Source of the DNA: Mycobacterium sp.
GTDB lineage: Bacteria > Actinomycetota > Actinomycetes > Mycobacteriales > Mycobacteriaceae
Length of the DNA stretch: 38,300 bases
Direction: 5' to 3'
Assembly (NCBI GenBank): GCA_020438905.1
Contig: JAGQTQ010000125.1
Span: forward strand, 1 to 38,300
Part shown: positions 1-10,264 of the stretch, in pieces
Layout of the letters: each line of letters begins with the position of its first letter
Numbering within the stretch: the stretch's first letter is position 1
The notes under the pieces: model-generated
What the model was told of the DNA's origin: nothing
Database searches by the model: none
What the model saw: the letters and a program-made list of their open reading frames with translations, nothing else
Position numbers and translations under genes: made by a program

Positions 1-184
1 TGTGGGCGATGATGCAGAAGTTCCGTATCTGCGCCGGCGCAGTGAACGTCTGATCGGCGAAACTGCTGATGGGAATCTCCTGGTGAGCGTTGTGACATCC
101 GGCCCGGTAAGCGTATCCACCCGGGCACGGCGGGACACAATCGCGATGCAGGACCACACCCGCGGCGTCGCTATGCTCATCAGA
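1..184. other. Non-coding leader at window edge
   Basis: An open frame runs through this stretch into the PemK-like gene. It lacks the strong G/C third-position bias of the neighbouring genes, and a promoter-like -10 followed by an ATG lies at its end, so I read it as upstream non-coding DNA. No antitoxin-like small gene is evident here. Confidence 0.5.
172..177 (+). promoter_or_regulatory. Leaderless-type -10 element for the PemK-like gene
   Basis: TATGCT fits the mycobacterial SigA -10 pattern TANNNT. It ends 7 nt before the ATG at 185, so transcription would start at or next to the start codon. This is one reason for choosing that ATG over upstream GTG codons. Confidence 0.5.
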
Positions 185-781
185 ATGGCGTCGCAGTGGA
201 GGACGTTCCAGCGTTTGGCGGAGCATCTGGTGTTCAACGAAGCACCCAAGTTGATCCGTCAACTCCAGAGTCCGAACGGGGTGCAGCGCACCATCCAGCA
301 GGGCCTCAAGCTTGGTTTCGAGGTCCTGGTGGCCACCGCGCTGCCGGCCGCCCCGCCGGTCGCGATCACCGCCGGACGGCCGGTGACCAGCGGCAGCGTC
401 CCCACCGCGCACCGGGCCCGGAAGGTGGAGTACGCCCCGGACCTTGACGGCCGCGCCGATCCCGGTGAGATCGTGTGGACCTGGGTGGTCTACGAGGACG
501 ATCCGACCCGCGGCAAGGACCGGCCGGTGCTGGTGGTCGGCCGGGACCGCAGCATGCTGCTGGGCCTGATGCTGTCCAGCCAGGCCCATCACACCCACGA
601 TCCGCGCTGGGTCGGCATCGGCACCGGCGACTGGGACTACGAGGGCCGGGAGAGCTGGGTGCGGCTGGACCGGGTGCTCGACGTCCCGGAGGAGAGCATT
701 CGCCGGGAAGGCGCGATCGTCGAGCGGACCACCTTCGAGGTGGTCGCCACCCGGCTGCGCGTCGACTACTCCTGGAGCTGA
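185..781 (+). CDS. PemK/MazF-family protein, solitary (Rv2405-like)
   Basis: A 198-residue protein. The C-terminal ~115 residues carry a PemK/MazF-like pattern: [20 protein letters not shown] followed by RPVLVVGRD, then a strand/loop region with LDRVLDVP. The first ~80 residues ([16 protein letters not shown]...) form a helical extension not found in classical MazF. PemK/MazF proteins are usually mRNA interferases paired with an antitoxin encoded just upstream. No antitoxin gene is visible within 184 bp upstream, and the downstream gene is a convergent CBS protein. It may therefore be a domesticated, non-toxic relative. The ATG start is supported by the TANNNT element 7 nt upstream and by similarity in memory to the M. 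tuberculosis protein. Ribonuclease activity is inference only. Confidence 0.75.
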   Translation: MASQWRTFQRLAEHLVFNEAPKLIRQLQSPNGVQRTIQQGLKLGFEVLVATALPAAPPVAITAGRPVTSGSVPTAHRARKVEYAPDLDGRADPGEIVWTWVVYEDDPTRGKDRPVLVVGRDRSMLLGLMLSSQAHHTHDPRWVGIGTGDWDYEGRESWVRLDRVLDVPEESIRREGAIVERTTFEVVATRLRVDYSWS

Positions 782-796
782 GTCCGCGCGGGACCC

Positions 797-1336
797 TCAG
801 CCGCCCTGGGTGATGTAGTCCCGCAGTTGCTGCCGTTCGGCCTGCAACTCCTCCATCCGGATCTTGACCACGTCGCCGATACTGACGATGCCGGTGAGCC
901 TGCCCTGGTCGAGAACGGGCACGTGGCGGACCCGGTTGTTGGTCATCAGGGCGGCCAGGTCGTCGACCGGGTCGTCGGGGTGGCAGGTCACCGACACCGC
1001 GGTCATGATGTCGGCGACCGGGCGCCGCAGCAGATCGGGTCCGTGCTCGCGCAGGTGACGCACCACGTCGCGTTCCGAAACGATCCCGAGCAGGGCGCCT
1101 ACCCCCGAGTCGCTGCGCTCCTGCCCGCCGGCGCTGATCCCCGAGTCGCTGCGCTCCTGCCCGCCGGCGCTGATCCCCGAGTCGCTGCGCTCCTGCCCGC
1201 CGGTACCCGTCCCGATCACCACCATCGCCCCGATGTTGTGCACGGCCAGTTCGGCCAGCAGGCCGGTGACCGTCGTGGTCGCGGTGACCGTCGCCACCGC
1301 CGAGCCCTTGGTGCGCAGAATGTCGGCGATGCGCAT
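797..1336 (-). CDS. CBS-domain pair protein with internal 12-residue repeats (Rv2406c-like)
   Basis: A 179-residue protein made of two CBS motifs, a module that typically binds adenine nucleotides and senses energy state. CBS1 starts at MRIADILRTKG and resumes at GIVSERDVVRHL; CBS2 covers VADIMTAVSVTCHPDDPVDD to LTGIVSIGDVVKIRMEEL. The loop of CBS1, between VVIG and LLGIVSERDV, is expanded by about 35 residues containing nearly three copies of a 12-residue unit (SAGGQERSDSGI). The M. tuberculosis relative is remembered as about 142 residues, so the extra length is roughly this insertion. The gene is convergent with the PemK-like gene (15-bp gap) and divergent from the RNase Z-like gene. A perfect CRP-type site lies 35 bp upstream of its ATG. 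Confidence 0.85.
   Translation of the reverse strand: MRIADILRTKGSAVATVTATTTVTGLLAELAVHNIGAMVVIGTGTGGQERSDSGISAGGQERSDSGISAGGQERSDSGVGALLGIVSERDVVRHLREHGPDLLRRPVADIMTAVSVTCHPDDPVDDLAALMTNNRVRHVPVLDQGRLTGIVSIGDVVKIRMEELQAERQQLRDYITQGG
1103..1203. repeat. In-frame 36-bp tandem repeat, about 2.8 copies
   Basis: Copies at 1103-1138 and 1139-1174 are identical. A third, partial copy runs 1175-1203 before diverging. The period of 36 bp is a multiple of three, so copy-number change would add or remove 12 residues in a loop of CBS1 without breaking the frame. Confidence 0.95.
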
Positions 1337-1370
1337 GGGATGTACCCCCGGTCCCGGTCCCTGATACCGA

Positions 1371-1386
1371 TGTGACTGATGTCACA
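1371..1386. promoter_or_regulatory. Perfect CRP-type palindrome TGTGA-N6-TCACA
   Basis: The sequence TGTGACTGATGTCACA matches the TGTGA-N6-TCACA consensus shared by E. coli CRP and the mycobacterial cAMP receptor protein at all ten defined positions. It lies 35 bp from the ATG of the CBS gene and 56 bp from the GTG of the RNase Z-like gene, in their shared divergent intergenic region. It could control either or both. The direction of control cannot be read from sequence, as no convincing -10 fixes a start site. Confidence 0.7.
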
Positions 1387-1442
1387 CCAGGCTACGACGC
1401 GGGAGCGCGACGCGAAAGGGGCTTGCGGGTAAGACAGATCAG

Positions 1443-2270
1443 GTGATCGAGATCATCTTGACCGGCACGGGCTCCCCGATGGTCGACCCGAACCGGGCCG
1501 GGCCCTCCACGGTTGTCACCGCCGGCGGGCAGACCTTCCTGGTGGACTGCGGCCGTGGGGTGCTGATGCGCGCCGCCGCGGCCGGCGTGGGCGCGGCCGG
1601 GCTGACTGCGCTGCTGCTGACCCACCTGCACAGCGACCACATCACCGACCTCTCCGATGTGATCACCACCCGCTGGGTGAGCTCGATCGGCCCCAACCCG
1701 CTGCCCATCATCGGCCCGCCGGGCACCCGCGCGGTGGTCGATGCCACCCTGGCCGCGCTGGCCCCGGACATCTCCTACCGCATCGCCCACCACGCCGACA
1801 TCACCGAGCCGCCCGCGGTGACGGTGCACGAGTACACCGGCGGGCAGGTGTGGGACTCCGACGGGGTGCGGATCACCGCAGCCCCCACCGACCACCGGCC
1901 GGTGGAGCCGACCCTCGCCTTCCGCATCGAGCACGGCGGGGCCTCGGTGGTGCTGGCCGGCGACACCGTGCCGTGCGCCACCCTGGACGAGCTCGCCCGG
2001 GGCGCCGGCGCACTGGTGCATACGGTGATCCGCAAGGATCTCGTCGAGCAGATGCCGGCCCAGCGGATCCGGGACATCCTCGACTACCACTCGTCGGTCG
2101 AGCAGGCGGCCGGCACCGCCGCCCGCGCCGGGGTCGACACCCTGGTGCTGACCCACTACGTCCCGCCGCTGATGCCGGGGCAGGAGGACCAGTGGCGAGC
2201 GCTGGCGGCGGCAGAGTTCGCCGGCCGGGTCGAACTGGGCGACGACCTGCTGCGGGTCCGGATCGGCTGA
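1443..2270 (+). CDS. Metallo-beta-lactamase fold hydrolase, RNase Z-like (Rv2407-like)
   Basis: A 275-residue protein of the beta-lactamase superfamily. The metal-binding motif THLHSDH (His61-x-His63-x-Asp65-His66) is followed by the GDT motif (LAGDTVPC) and a later TDHRP and LTHYVPP, which supply further metal ligands. Members of this family mature tRNA 3' ends or act as related phosphodiesterases. The N-terminal [12 protein letters not shown] is typical of RNase Z-like proteins. The protein is shorter than classical bacterial RNase Z (~300-320), and I cannot see a clear exosite arm, so tRNA processing is probable but unproven. GTG start. It runs convergently into the transglutaminase gene with a 4-bp gap. 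Confidence 0.8.
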   Translation: MIEIILTGTGSPMVDPNRAGPSTVVTAGGQTFLVDCGRGVLMRAAAAGVGAAGLTALLLTHLHSDHITDLSDVITTRWVSSIGPNPLPIIGPPGTRAVVDATLAALAPDISYRIAHHADITEPPAVTVHEYTGGQVWDSDGVRITAAPTDHRPVEPTLAFRIEHGGASVVLAGDTVPCATLDELARGAGALVHTVIRKDLVEQMPAQRIRDILDYHSSVEQAAGTAARAGVDTLVLTHYVPPLMPGQEDQWRALAAAEFAGRVELGDDLLRVRIG

Positions 2271-2274
2271 TCCC

Positions 2275-3114
2275 TCAGGCCAGCCGGGTCATCTCGACGA
2301 CCACGTCCAGATCACTGGAGCCCTTCCCCAGGTAGATACCCTTGAGCGGTGAGACGTCGGCGTAGCTTCGCCCGAACCCGACGCTGACGTACTGCTCGTT
2401 GATCTCGGTGTTGTTGGTGGGGTCGTAGTTCCACCATCCGCCCGTCCAGGCCTGGATCCAGGCGTGGCTCTCCCCCTCGACAGCCACACCGATCTGCGCC
2501 TCGGGCGTGGGATGCAGGTACCCCGACACGTAGCGAGCCGGGATTCCCATGGAGCGCAGCAGGATCAGCGAGAGGTGCGCGAAGTCCTGGCACACCCCCT
2601 TGCCCTCCCGCAGAGCGTCCAGACCCGAGGAGTGCACGCCGGTGGTGCCGGGAACGTAGTTCAACTCGCTGCGAACCCATTCGACGGCCGCCGACACGGC
2701 CTCGTGGGGTTCGCTGCTCTTGGCGATCTTGCGGCCGACCCGGTCGATGCGCTTGCTGACCGGTGTGTACCGGGTGGGGGCCAGGATCTCGGGGTAGCGG
2801 TCCTGCACCGCCTCGGAGTTCAGGTCGTCCCAGCTCACGCTCCGCCGCTGCGGTTCGGGCTTCTCGGTTTCCACCACAGATGCGGAGGTGACCTCCAGCT
2901 CGGTGTGCGGGGCGTGCAGGTCGAAGGCGGTCACCACTGTGCCCCAGTAGTCGATGTAGCGATAGGAGCGAGTGGCCGGCGAGGTCTCGACGCGGTTGAC
3001 GATGACGTTCTGCCGCGAGTCGGACCGGGGGGTGAGCCGGGCCTCGTTGTAGGACGCCGTGACCGGCGACTTGTAGGCGTACCCGGTCTCGTGCACGACC
3101 CGCATCCGCCACAT
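2275..3114 (-). CDS. Transglutaminase-like cysteine protease (Rv2409c-like)
   Basis: A 279-residue cytosolic protein with no signal peptide. An N-terminal bacterial transglutaminase beta domain (about residues 4-85) precedes a transglutaminase core. The catalytic triad is visible: Cys175 in GKGVCQDFAH, His217 in GESHAWIQAW and Asp231 in NYDPTNN. Bacterial members are mostly predicted peptidases or amidases rather than cross-linking enzymes. It is the last gene of an operon with an alpha-E protein and an ATP-grasp ligase; its ATG overlaps the preceding stop by one base (TGATG), so translation is probably coupled. The pairing of a ligase with a protease suggests making and removing an amide or isopeptide link. 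That role is a prediction from the family's genomic context, not demonstrated here. Confidence 0.85.
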   Translation of the reverse strand: MWRMRVVHETGYAYKSPVTASYNEARLTPRSDSRQNVIVNRVETSPATRSYRYIDYWGTVVTAFDLHAPHTELEVTSASVVETEKPEPQRRSVSWDDLNSEAVQDRYPEILAPTRYTPVSKRIDRVGRKIAKSSEPHEAVSAAVEWVRSELNYVPGTTGVHSSGLDALREGKGVCQDFAHLSLILLRSMGIPARYVSGYLHPTPEAQIGVAVEGESHAWIQAWTGGWWNYDPTNNTEINEQYVSVGFGRSYADVSPLKGIYLGKGSSDLDVVVEMTRLA

Positions 3115-4102
3115 CAGGCGCCACCTCCCTTGAGTCCGTCGGCGACCACGACCGCCTCACCTCGCCCGGCGTCGGACCACTCAACCCACGGAGATAACCG
3201 GAAGTACCGCATCGCCAGCAACCCGGCGACCTCCCGACAGGTTGCCTGCAGTTCGGCCAGCCGGATCTCCAGCGAATCCAACACCGCACCTGGCCGGACG
3301 AACTCCAGTTCGCTGCGGGCGCGGCCGAGCAGCCTGCGGGCTTCGGCGCCGCTGCCGGTCCGCTCGATCAGACCGCGCATCAACTCGTCGAGGCTGTGCT
3401 CGGCCATCCTCAGCGAGTAGAAGGCCGACCGCGGGAACTGCCGGTCCAGCAGCATGAACTCGACCACCCGATTGGCGTCCAGCACGCCGCGGTGGGTGCG
3501 CAGGTAGGTGTCGTGGGCCCCGGCGGCGCGCAGCACGCTGACCCAGGTCGGCGACGACGCGCTGTCACCCACCCGGGAAAGCAGCAGCCGGGTCGTCATG
3601 TCGACCCGTTCCAGCGCGCGGCCCAGCATCATGAAGCGGTATCCGTCGTCACGCGAGAGCGTCGAGTCCGCGAGTCCGGCGAACATCGCGGCCCGACCCG
3701 TGACAAAGCTGAAGAACTCGTGCGGTCCGAGCCGACGCGCAGCACGTTCGCGTTCCTTCAAGGCGTTGTAGGTGGTGTTGAGACACTCCCACATGTCCCC
3801 GGAGATGACCTCACGGGCCGAGCGGGCGTTCTCCCGGGCCGCGGTGATCGCGGCGACGATCGAGCAGCCGCCGGGCAGGTCGCGGGTGAACGCCACCAGA
3901 TCGGTCAGCGACCACATGTCCAGTCGCGACTTCGGTGGTTCGATCCCGAGGACCTCGAGCAGGATTCGGGAGGCTTGGTCGGGGTCGACGGTGGAGTCCT
4001 CGAGAAGCTGGTGGACGGTCACGTCGAGAATCCGGGCGGTGTCGTCGGCGCGCTCGACGTAGCGGCCGATCCAGTACAGGGCTTCGGCGTTGCGGGCCAG
4101 CA

Positions 4103-4103
<1 letters not shown>
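3114..4103 (-). CDS. Alpha-E domain-containing protein (Rv2410c-like)
   Basis: A 329-residue, mostly helical protein that opens with MLARNAEALYWIGRYVERAD, the characteristic start of the alpha-E family, and repeats helix-rich ER/RA motifs throughout. No catalytic residues are known for the family. It regularly accompanies circularly permuted ATP-grasp enzymes and transglutaminase-like proteases and is thought to support their activity. Here it sits between them with one-base TGATG overlaps on both sides (at 3114 and 4103), which points to a fixed stoichiometry of the three proteins. Confidence 0.85.
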
Positions 4104-5812
<1,709 letters not shown>

Positions 5813-5855
5813 GCTGCCTCAGAAACGGCGTTCTCGCAGGCCGAGCGGCTCCACT

Positions 5856-5885
5856 TTGGGCCTCAGCCCCCAGAACTGGTACTGT
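5856..5885 (+). promoter_or_regulatory. Candidate rpsT promoter
   Basis: TTGGGC (5856-5861) and TACTGT (5880-5885) are separated by 18 bp and resemble SigA -35 and -10 elements. A start site near 5892 would give a leader of about 60 nt before the rpsT GTG. It lies in the 141-bp region divergent from the ATP-grasp operon. Confidence 0.5.
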
Positions 5886-5953
5886 CGTGATGCGCCGCGA
5901 GGGCAATCGTCCCGGCGCGTGAAAATCAGCTTTGAGATTGAGGAACTAGACGC

Positions 5954-6214
5954 GTGGCCAACATTAAGTCGCAGAAGAAGCGCATTCTGACCAACGAGCG
6001 CCGTCGTATGCGCAACAAGTCGGTGAAGTCCTCGCTGCACACCGCCATCCGCGCGTTCCGCACCGCCGCCGCCGACGGCGACAAGGACAAGGCCGGCGAG
6101 CTGCTGGTCTCGACCAGCCGCAAGCTGGACAAGGCCGCCAGCAAGGGCGTCATCCACAAGAACCAGGCCGCCAACAAGAAGTCGGCGCTGGCCCAGGCCT
6201 TCGGCAAGCTCTGA
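5954..6214 (+). CDS. rpsT: 30S ribosomal protein S20
   Basis: An 86-residue, Lys/Arg-rich protein with the S20 signature [18 protein letters not shown] at its start and [11 protein letters not shown] at its end. S20 binds 16S rRNA early in 30S assembly. GTG start, preceded by a GAGGA Shine-Dalgarno about 9 nt upstream. Monocistronic: the upstream gene is divergent and the downstream permease is convergent. Full length for the family. Confidence 0.98.
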   Translation: MANIKSQKKRILTNERRRMRNKSVKSSLHTAIRAFRTAAADGDKDKAGELLVSTSRKLDKAASKGVIHKNQAANKKSALAQAFGKL

Positions 6215-6219
6215 TCTCT

Positions 6220-6239
6220 CGCCGGTCGGGCTGCCGGCG
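6220..6239 (+). terminator. Weak hairpin after rpsT
   Basis: CGCCGG and CCGGCG can pair across an 8-nt loop starting 6 nt after the rpsT stop. There is no U-tract and the stem is only 6 bp, so its role as a terminator is tentative. Confidence 0.3.
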
Positions 6240-6287
6240 CCTGGCGGATTTCCGGTGCCGGTCGGGTATCCGGGGCTCGTCCTAAGC

Positions 6288-7745
6288 TCACCGAAGCAGT
6301 TCCACCTCCGCTGCCAGCGATTTGCCGACTCTTCCGGCGACCCCGGAGGCGCCGAGCGCGACGGCCGCTCCGATTGCACACCAGTACAGTCCCAGCATCG
6401 GCGGATCCCGCCAGTCCCCGGCGTCCTTCACGCTGAACCACACGACGACGGTGATCACCACCGCCCCAGCGGCCGGCAGCGCCACTCCGGCCAAGCGGCC
6501 GGCACCCCCGTGCACCGAGGCGAAGCGCGGCGCGGCGGTGAACCACAACGCGGCGAGCTCCACCAGCAGATAGCAGACCATCAGGCAGACCGAGCCGGCC
6601 ACCCCGAAAACGAAATACGTCGAGGTCGCCGCCGAGCCACCCATCGACAGGGTGGATCCGCTCACCGCGCTCACCATCACCGCGACCGCGACGACCGACC
6701 AGCTGGCCCGCTGCGGACTGCCGGTCCGCAGGTCGATGCGCGCCAGTGCCGGTGGACCGAGTCCGTCGCGGGCGAAGGCGTAGAGCAGCCGCCCCGAGAT
6801 GGCTCCGGTGGCCATATGACAGCCGAAGGCGCCGACCACCGCGGTGAAGCTGATCAGCAGGCTGAACGCCTCGCCGATGTAGCGATCGGACAGCTCTCCC
6901 AGAGAGTTCTCCGATCCCGCGAACGCCTTCAAACCGGCCGCGTCGGTCCCGAAACCGATGGTCTGGGCGAACATCACCACCACGAACAGCACGCCGGTAA
7001 GTGCGAGGGTTCCAATCAGAGCGCGCGGGATGTTGCGTTGCGGATCAGCGGTCTCCTCGCCCATCGAAACGCAAGCCTCGAAGCCGGCCCAGCACAAGAA
7101 CGCCGCGACCACCCCGCCGAGGACGGCGGCGACCGACACCCCTGAGGTGCTGAAGACACTGAAGTCCACCCCCGTCGGCGCCGCGCCGCCCCGGGTGATG
7201 ATGACCGCCGAGAGCACGATCATGGCGGCGATCCCCACCCCCTCGATCGCCAGCAGGATCTTGGCCAGCACGCGGGCATCCCTGCCGGTCAGTCGCAGCG
7301 AAAGCGCCCCGGCAATAAGAATGGGAACCAGCCACGGCAGCTGGTACGGGTCGGGATTGCCGCGTTGCAGTTCGGCCAGGAAGGCGTTGGTGAAGATCGC
7401 CGTGAGGGCCAGCGTGCCGATACAGAAACTGATGTACGCGCCCAGCATGGCGAATCCGGCGAAAAAACCCGCCCGCGGACCGATCGTCGCCCCGACCAAG
7501 GCATATGCCGACCCGGCGTGGTTGAGGTGGCGGGTCAGTCGCACGAAGCTGTAGCCGACGAGCGAAACGCCGACAAGGCCGATCACGAAAACCAGCGGAA
7601 CGGCCTTGCCCACGCCGGCCACCAGACCTTGGCCGTTGCCGGCCATCGCCAGCGTCGGGCCCACCGTTGCGACCGACAACGCCAATCCCACCCACAGCGG
7701 AAACCTTCGTCGCGACAGTTCGCTGCCGGGCCGATTCACGACCAC
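6288..7745 (-). CDS. APC-family amino acid/polyamine permease
   Basis: A 485-residue integral membrane protein with about 12 hydrophobic segments. The start (SRRRFPLWVGLALSVATVGP) leads into TM1, and the conserved APC region ...CWAGFEACVSMGEETADPQR lies mid-protein, with NIPRAL after it, typical of APC amino acid transporters. Substrate cannot be read from sequence. The GTG at 7745 is chosen because a GGAGGAG Shine-Dalgarno lies 5 nt upstream; in-frame extension further up overlaps holA and has no membrane character. It follows holA by 22 bp and may be co-transcribed with comEA-comEC-holA. From memory, M. tuberculosis has no permease between rpsT and holA, so this looks like a lineage-specific insertion or a loss there. 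Confidence 0.85.
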   Translation of the reverse strand: MVVNRPGSELSRRRFPLWVGLALSVATVGPTLAMAGNGQGLVAGVGKAVPLVFVIGLVGVSLVGYSFVRLTRHLNHAGSAYALVGATIGPRAGFFAGFAMLGAYISFCIGTLALTAIFTNAFLAELQRGNPDPYQLPWLVPILIAGALSLRLTGRDARVLAKILLAIEGVGIAAMIVLSAVIITRGGAAPTGVDFSVFSTSGVSVAAVLGGVVAAFLCWAGFEACVSMGEETADPQRNIPRALIGTLALTGVLFVVVMFAQTIGFGTDAAGLKAFAGSENSLGELSDRYIGEAFSLLISFTAVVGAFGCHMATGAISGRLLYAFARDGLGPPALARIDLRTGSPQRASWSVVAVAVMVSAVSGSTLSMGGSAATSTYFVFGVAGSVCLMVCYLLVELAALWFTAAPRFASVHGGAGRLAGVALPAAGAVVITVVVWFSVKDAGDWRDPPMLGLYWCAIGAAVALGASGVAGRVGKSLAAEVELLR

Positions 7746-7767
7746 CGACGCTCCTCCGACCTCGGCC

Positions 7768-8724
7768 TCAGCGACGGCCGGCCAGTTCGGCGACCTGACG
7801 CACGGTGTTCTCCAGAACGTAATCGGGATCGGCCGCCGCGCCTTTGACATCGGCGTTGAGCGCCGCCACCAGCCGAATCGCAGTGGCAACCCGGTCCCGG
7901 GACCATCCCCGGGCCTGCTTCTGAACCTTCTGCACCCGCCACGGCGGCATGCCGAGTTCACCGGCCAACTGATAGTGGCTTCCCGACAGCGGGCCGACCC
8001 GCGCGATCGCATGCACCGCCTCGGCCAGCGCGTCGGCGAGCAGCACGTGCGCCACCCCCTGTGACCTGGCCCAGCGCAACGCCTCCGCTGCGCCCGGGAC
8101 GTCCCCGGTGACCGCCCTGTCGGCGATCTCGAAGCCGGTGACCTCGGCCTTGCCGCTGTGGTAACGGCGCACGGCGGCGGCATCGACGGCTCCGCCGGTG
8201 TCGGCGACGAGTTGGGAGCAGGCCGCGGCGAGTTCCCGGACGTCGGATCCGATCGAGTCCAGCAGCGCGGCGACCGTGTCGTCGTCGGCCCTGACCTTCA
8301 GCCCGCGGAACTCGGCCCGGACAAAGGCGGCCAGATCGCCGGACTTCTTGATTTTCGCGCACTCATAGGTCTGGGCGCCCAGATCACGCAGCCGCCCGGC
8401 CAGGGCCTTGGCCCGGCCGCCGCCGGTGTGCACCACCACCAGAACAGTGCCGGGCGGCAGATCCGCAGCCGCCGAGGCGATCAGTTCGACGGCGTCCTTT
8501 CCGGCCTCGGCCGCGGCCTCCAGCACGACCACGCGCTCGTCGGCGAACAGCGAGGGGCTGAGCAGTTCGGCCAGCTCGTTGACCGACACCTCCCCGGCCC
8601 GCATCCGGTTGACCGGTACGTCGTCGGTGCCCGCGGCGACCCTCGCCGCACGCAGAATCGCGCCGACCGCACGCTCGACGAGAAGCTCCTCGTCACCGAG
8701 CACCAGATGCAGTCCCTCGCTCAC
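7768..8724 (-). CDS. holA: DNA polymerase III subunit delta
   Basis: A 318-residue protein matching the clamp-loader delta subunit, which opens the beta sliding clamp. Visible features: N-terminal [16 protein letters not shown], the segment [15 protein letters not shown] of domain [15 protein letters not shown], the linker [11 protein letters not shown] and the C-terminal [15 protein letters not shown]. Usual length for the family. GTG start, 12 bp after the comEC stop. Holding holA downstream of comEA-comEC is a common actinobacterial and firmicute arrangement. Confidence 0.95.
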   Translation of the reverse strand: MSEGLHLVLGDEELLVERAVGAILRAARVAAGTDDVPVNRMRAGEVSVNELAELLSPSLFADERVVVLEAAAEAGKDAVELIASAAADLPPGTVLVVVHTGGGRAKALAGRLRDLGAQTYECAKIKKSGDLAAFVRAEFRGLKVRADDDTVAALLDSIGSDVRELAAACSQLVADTGGAVDAAAVRRYHSGKAEVTGFEIADRAVTGDVPGAAEALRWARSQGVAHVLLADALAEAVHAIARVGPLSGSHYQLAGELGMPPWRVQKVQKQARGWSRDRVATAIRLVAALNADVKGAAADPDYVLENTVRQVAELAGRR

Positions 8725-8736
8725 CCCCCGATGGTG

Positions 8737-10260
8737 TCACGGCCCGCCGACGGCACCCGACACCGACCACGCCACCGCGCACACCAGGCCGGCGCCCGCG
8801 GACAGCCGAAACCATCGCCACCGCCACAACAGCAGAGCCGCGCCGGTCGCCCCGGCCACGGTGAGCAGGCCCGCCCATCCCGACGGCACCGGAACCGAGG
8901 CGCCCGGCACCGACGCCGCGGTATTCGCCACCCGCAGCAGCCACCACAGTTCCGGCCCGGTGAACCGGATCAGCACCCCCGCGCCGGCCGGCCACAGCCA
9001 CACCAGCGCGGCCGCTGTGGTCCCCAGCACCGTGATCGGCGGGATGATCACCGCCACAGCCAGATTGGCCAGGACGGCGACCAGGCTGAACCGGCCCGAG
9101 ACGGCCGCGATGAGGGGCGCGGTGACCAGTTGCGCCGCCGCGGCGATACACAGCGCATCGGCGGCCGCCCTGGGCCACCCGCGGGCGACCAGCCGCGCCG
9201 AGAACACCGGTGCCAGCACCACCAGCCCGGTTGTGGCCGACACCGACAGAGCGAACCCGAGGTCGACGGCCAGCTGCGGCGCGGCCAGCATCAGCGCGAT
9301 CACGGTGGCGGCCAGAGCGGGCAGCGCCTGGCGCCGCCGCCCGGACACCACGGCCAGCAGGGCGATGGCGCCCATGACCGCGGCGCGCAGCACACTTGCC
9401 GTGGGCTGCACCACCACCACGAACACCACCAGTGCCAGCACGGCCAGCACCACGGCCGGGCGCGGCCCGATCAGGTACGCCGAGAGCAGCACCGCCCCGC
9501 AGACGATGGTGACGTTGGCCCCGGACACCGCGGTCAAATGTGTCAGCCCGGCCGTGCGGAACTCCTCGGTGGTGGTGGCGGTGACGGTCGAGGTGTCACC
9601 GAGCACCAGGCCGGGCAGGATCGCGGCCTGGTCGACGGCAAGCGCCTCCCGGGCGGTGGCGGCGAACCGTTCCCGCACCGCGCGTGCGGCGCGCTGGACG
9701 CCGGAGGCGGCCCCGAATACCGGTGGCCCGGTCGCGGTGATCACGGCCACGGTGAGATCCCGCCGGCCCGGCCGGGCGATGCGGGCCCGGAAGCGGGCCG
9801 GCTGACCGGCGCCCAGCGTCCCGAATTCGGCGGCCGAGGCGAAGACGATGACCGCGCCGCCGCTGTTCTGCCCGTCCAGCCGAAGCAGGTCGGCGCGGAA
9901 CATCAGCCGCCCGCCGGCCACCTGGCGCGGGCTCTCCGTCGGCTGGACCGTCACCTGGGCCGTGGTGCCGAATCGCTGGCCGATCGGGTGGGTGTCTACA
10001 GCGTCGGTCCGCAGCCCGACGGCCAGGCCGAACCCGGCACCCACCGCCGCTGTGCTGAGCACCGCCGCGGCCGCGACTCGAAGCTCCTGGCGTCCGACAC
10101 CGACCCGCCGGGACAGCAGCCACCATGCGATGCCGACCACCGCGCACAGCGCGGCCAGCGCCGGACCGGCGCCCCAGGCGATGCCGGCGGCCGTCACACC
10201 CCAGGCCGTCACCGCCGCCGGCACGAGCCGCAGGTCGGTCCGGGCGGTCTGTGGCTGCAC
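8737..10260 (-). CDS. comEC: ComEC/Rec2-family competence membrane protein
   Basis: A 507-residue polytopic membrane protein. The N-terminal segment has several hydrophobic stretches and a soluble OB-like region; the competence domain follows, with the family motif LTHLTAVSGANVTIVCG and VLRAAVMGAIALLA. In competent bacteria ComEC forms the inner-membrane channel for single-stranded DNA. The C-terminal metallo-beta-lactamase nuclease domain of long ComEC proteins is absent, as is usual in mycobacteria. GTG start, 4 bp after the comEA stop. DNA uptake in this organism is inference. Confidence 0.9.
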   Translation of the reverse strand: MQPQTARTDLRLVPAAVTAWGVTAAGIAWGAGPALAALCAVVGIAWWLLSRRVGVGRQELRVAAAAVLSTAAVGAGFGLAVGLRTDAVDTHPIGQRFGTTAQVTVQPTESPRQVAGGRLMFRADLLRLDGQNSGGAVIVFASAAEFGTLGAGQPARFRARIARPGRRDLTVAVITATGPPVFGAASGVQRAARAVRERFAATAREALAVDQAAILPGLVLGDTSTVTATTTEEFRTAGLTHLTAVSGANVTIVCGAVLLSAYLIGPRPAVVLAVLALVVFVVVVQPTASVLRAAVMGAIALLAVVSGRRRQALPALAATVIALMLAAPQLAVDLGFALSVSATTGLVVLAPVFSARLVARGWPRAAADALCIAAAAQLVTAPLIAAVSGRFSLVAVLANLAVAVIIPPITVLGTTAAALVWLWPAGAGVLIRFTGPELWWLLRVANTAASVPGASVPVPSGWAGLLTVAGATGAALLLWRWRWFRLSAGAGLVCAVAWSVSGAVGGP

Positions 10261-10264
10261 CGGA

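Noticed and set aside
2-184. N-terminal extension of the PemK-like protein from the GTG at position 2
   Set aside because: Codon composition is unlike the rest of the gene, and a -10 element 7 nt before the ATG at 185 gives a better start.
1103-1203. CRISPR array
   Set aside because: The 36-bp units are directly adjacent without spacers and remain in-frame within the CBS protein.
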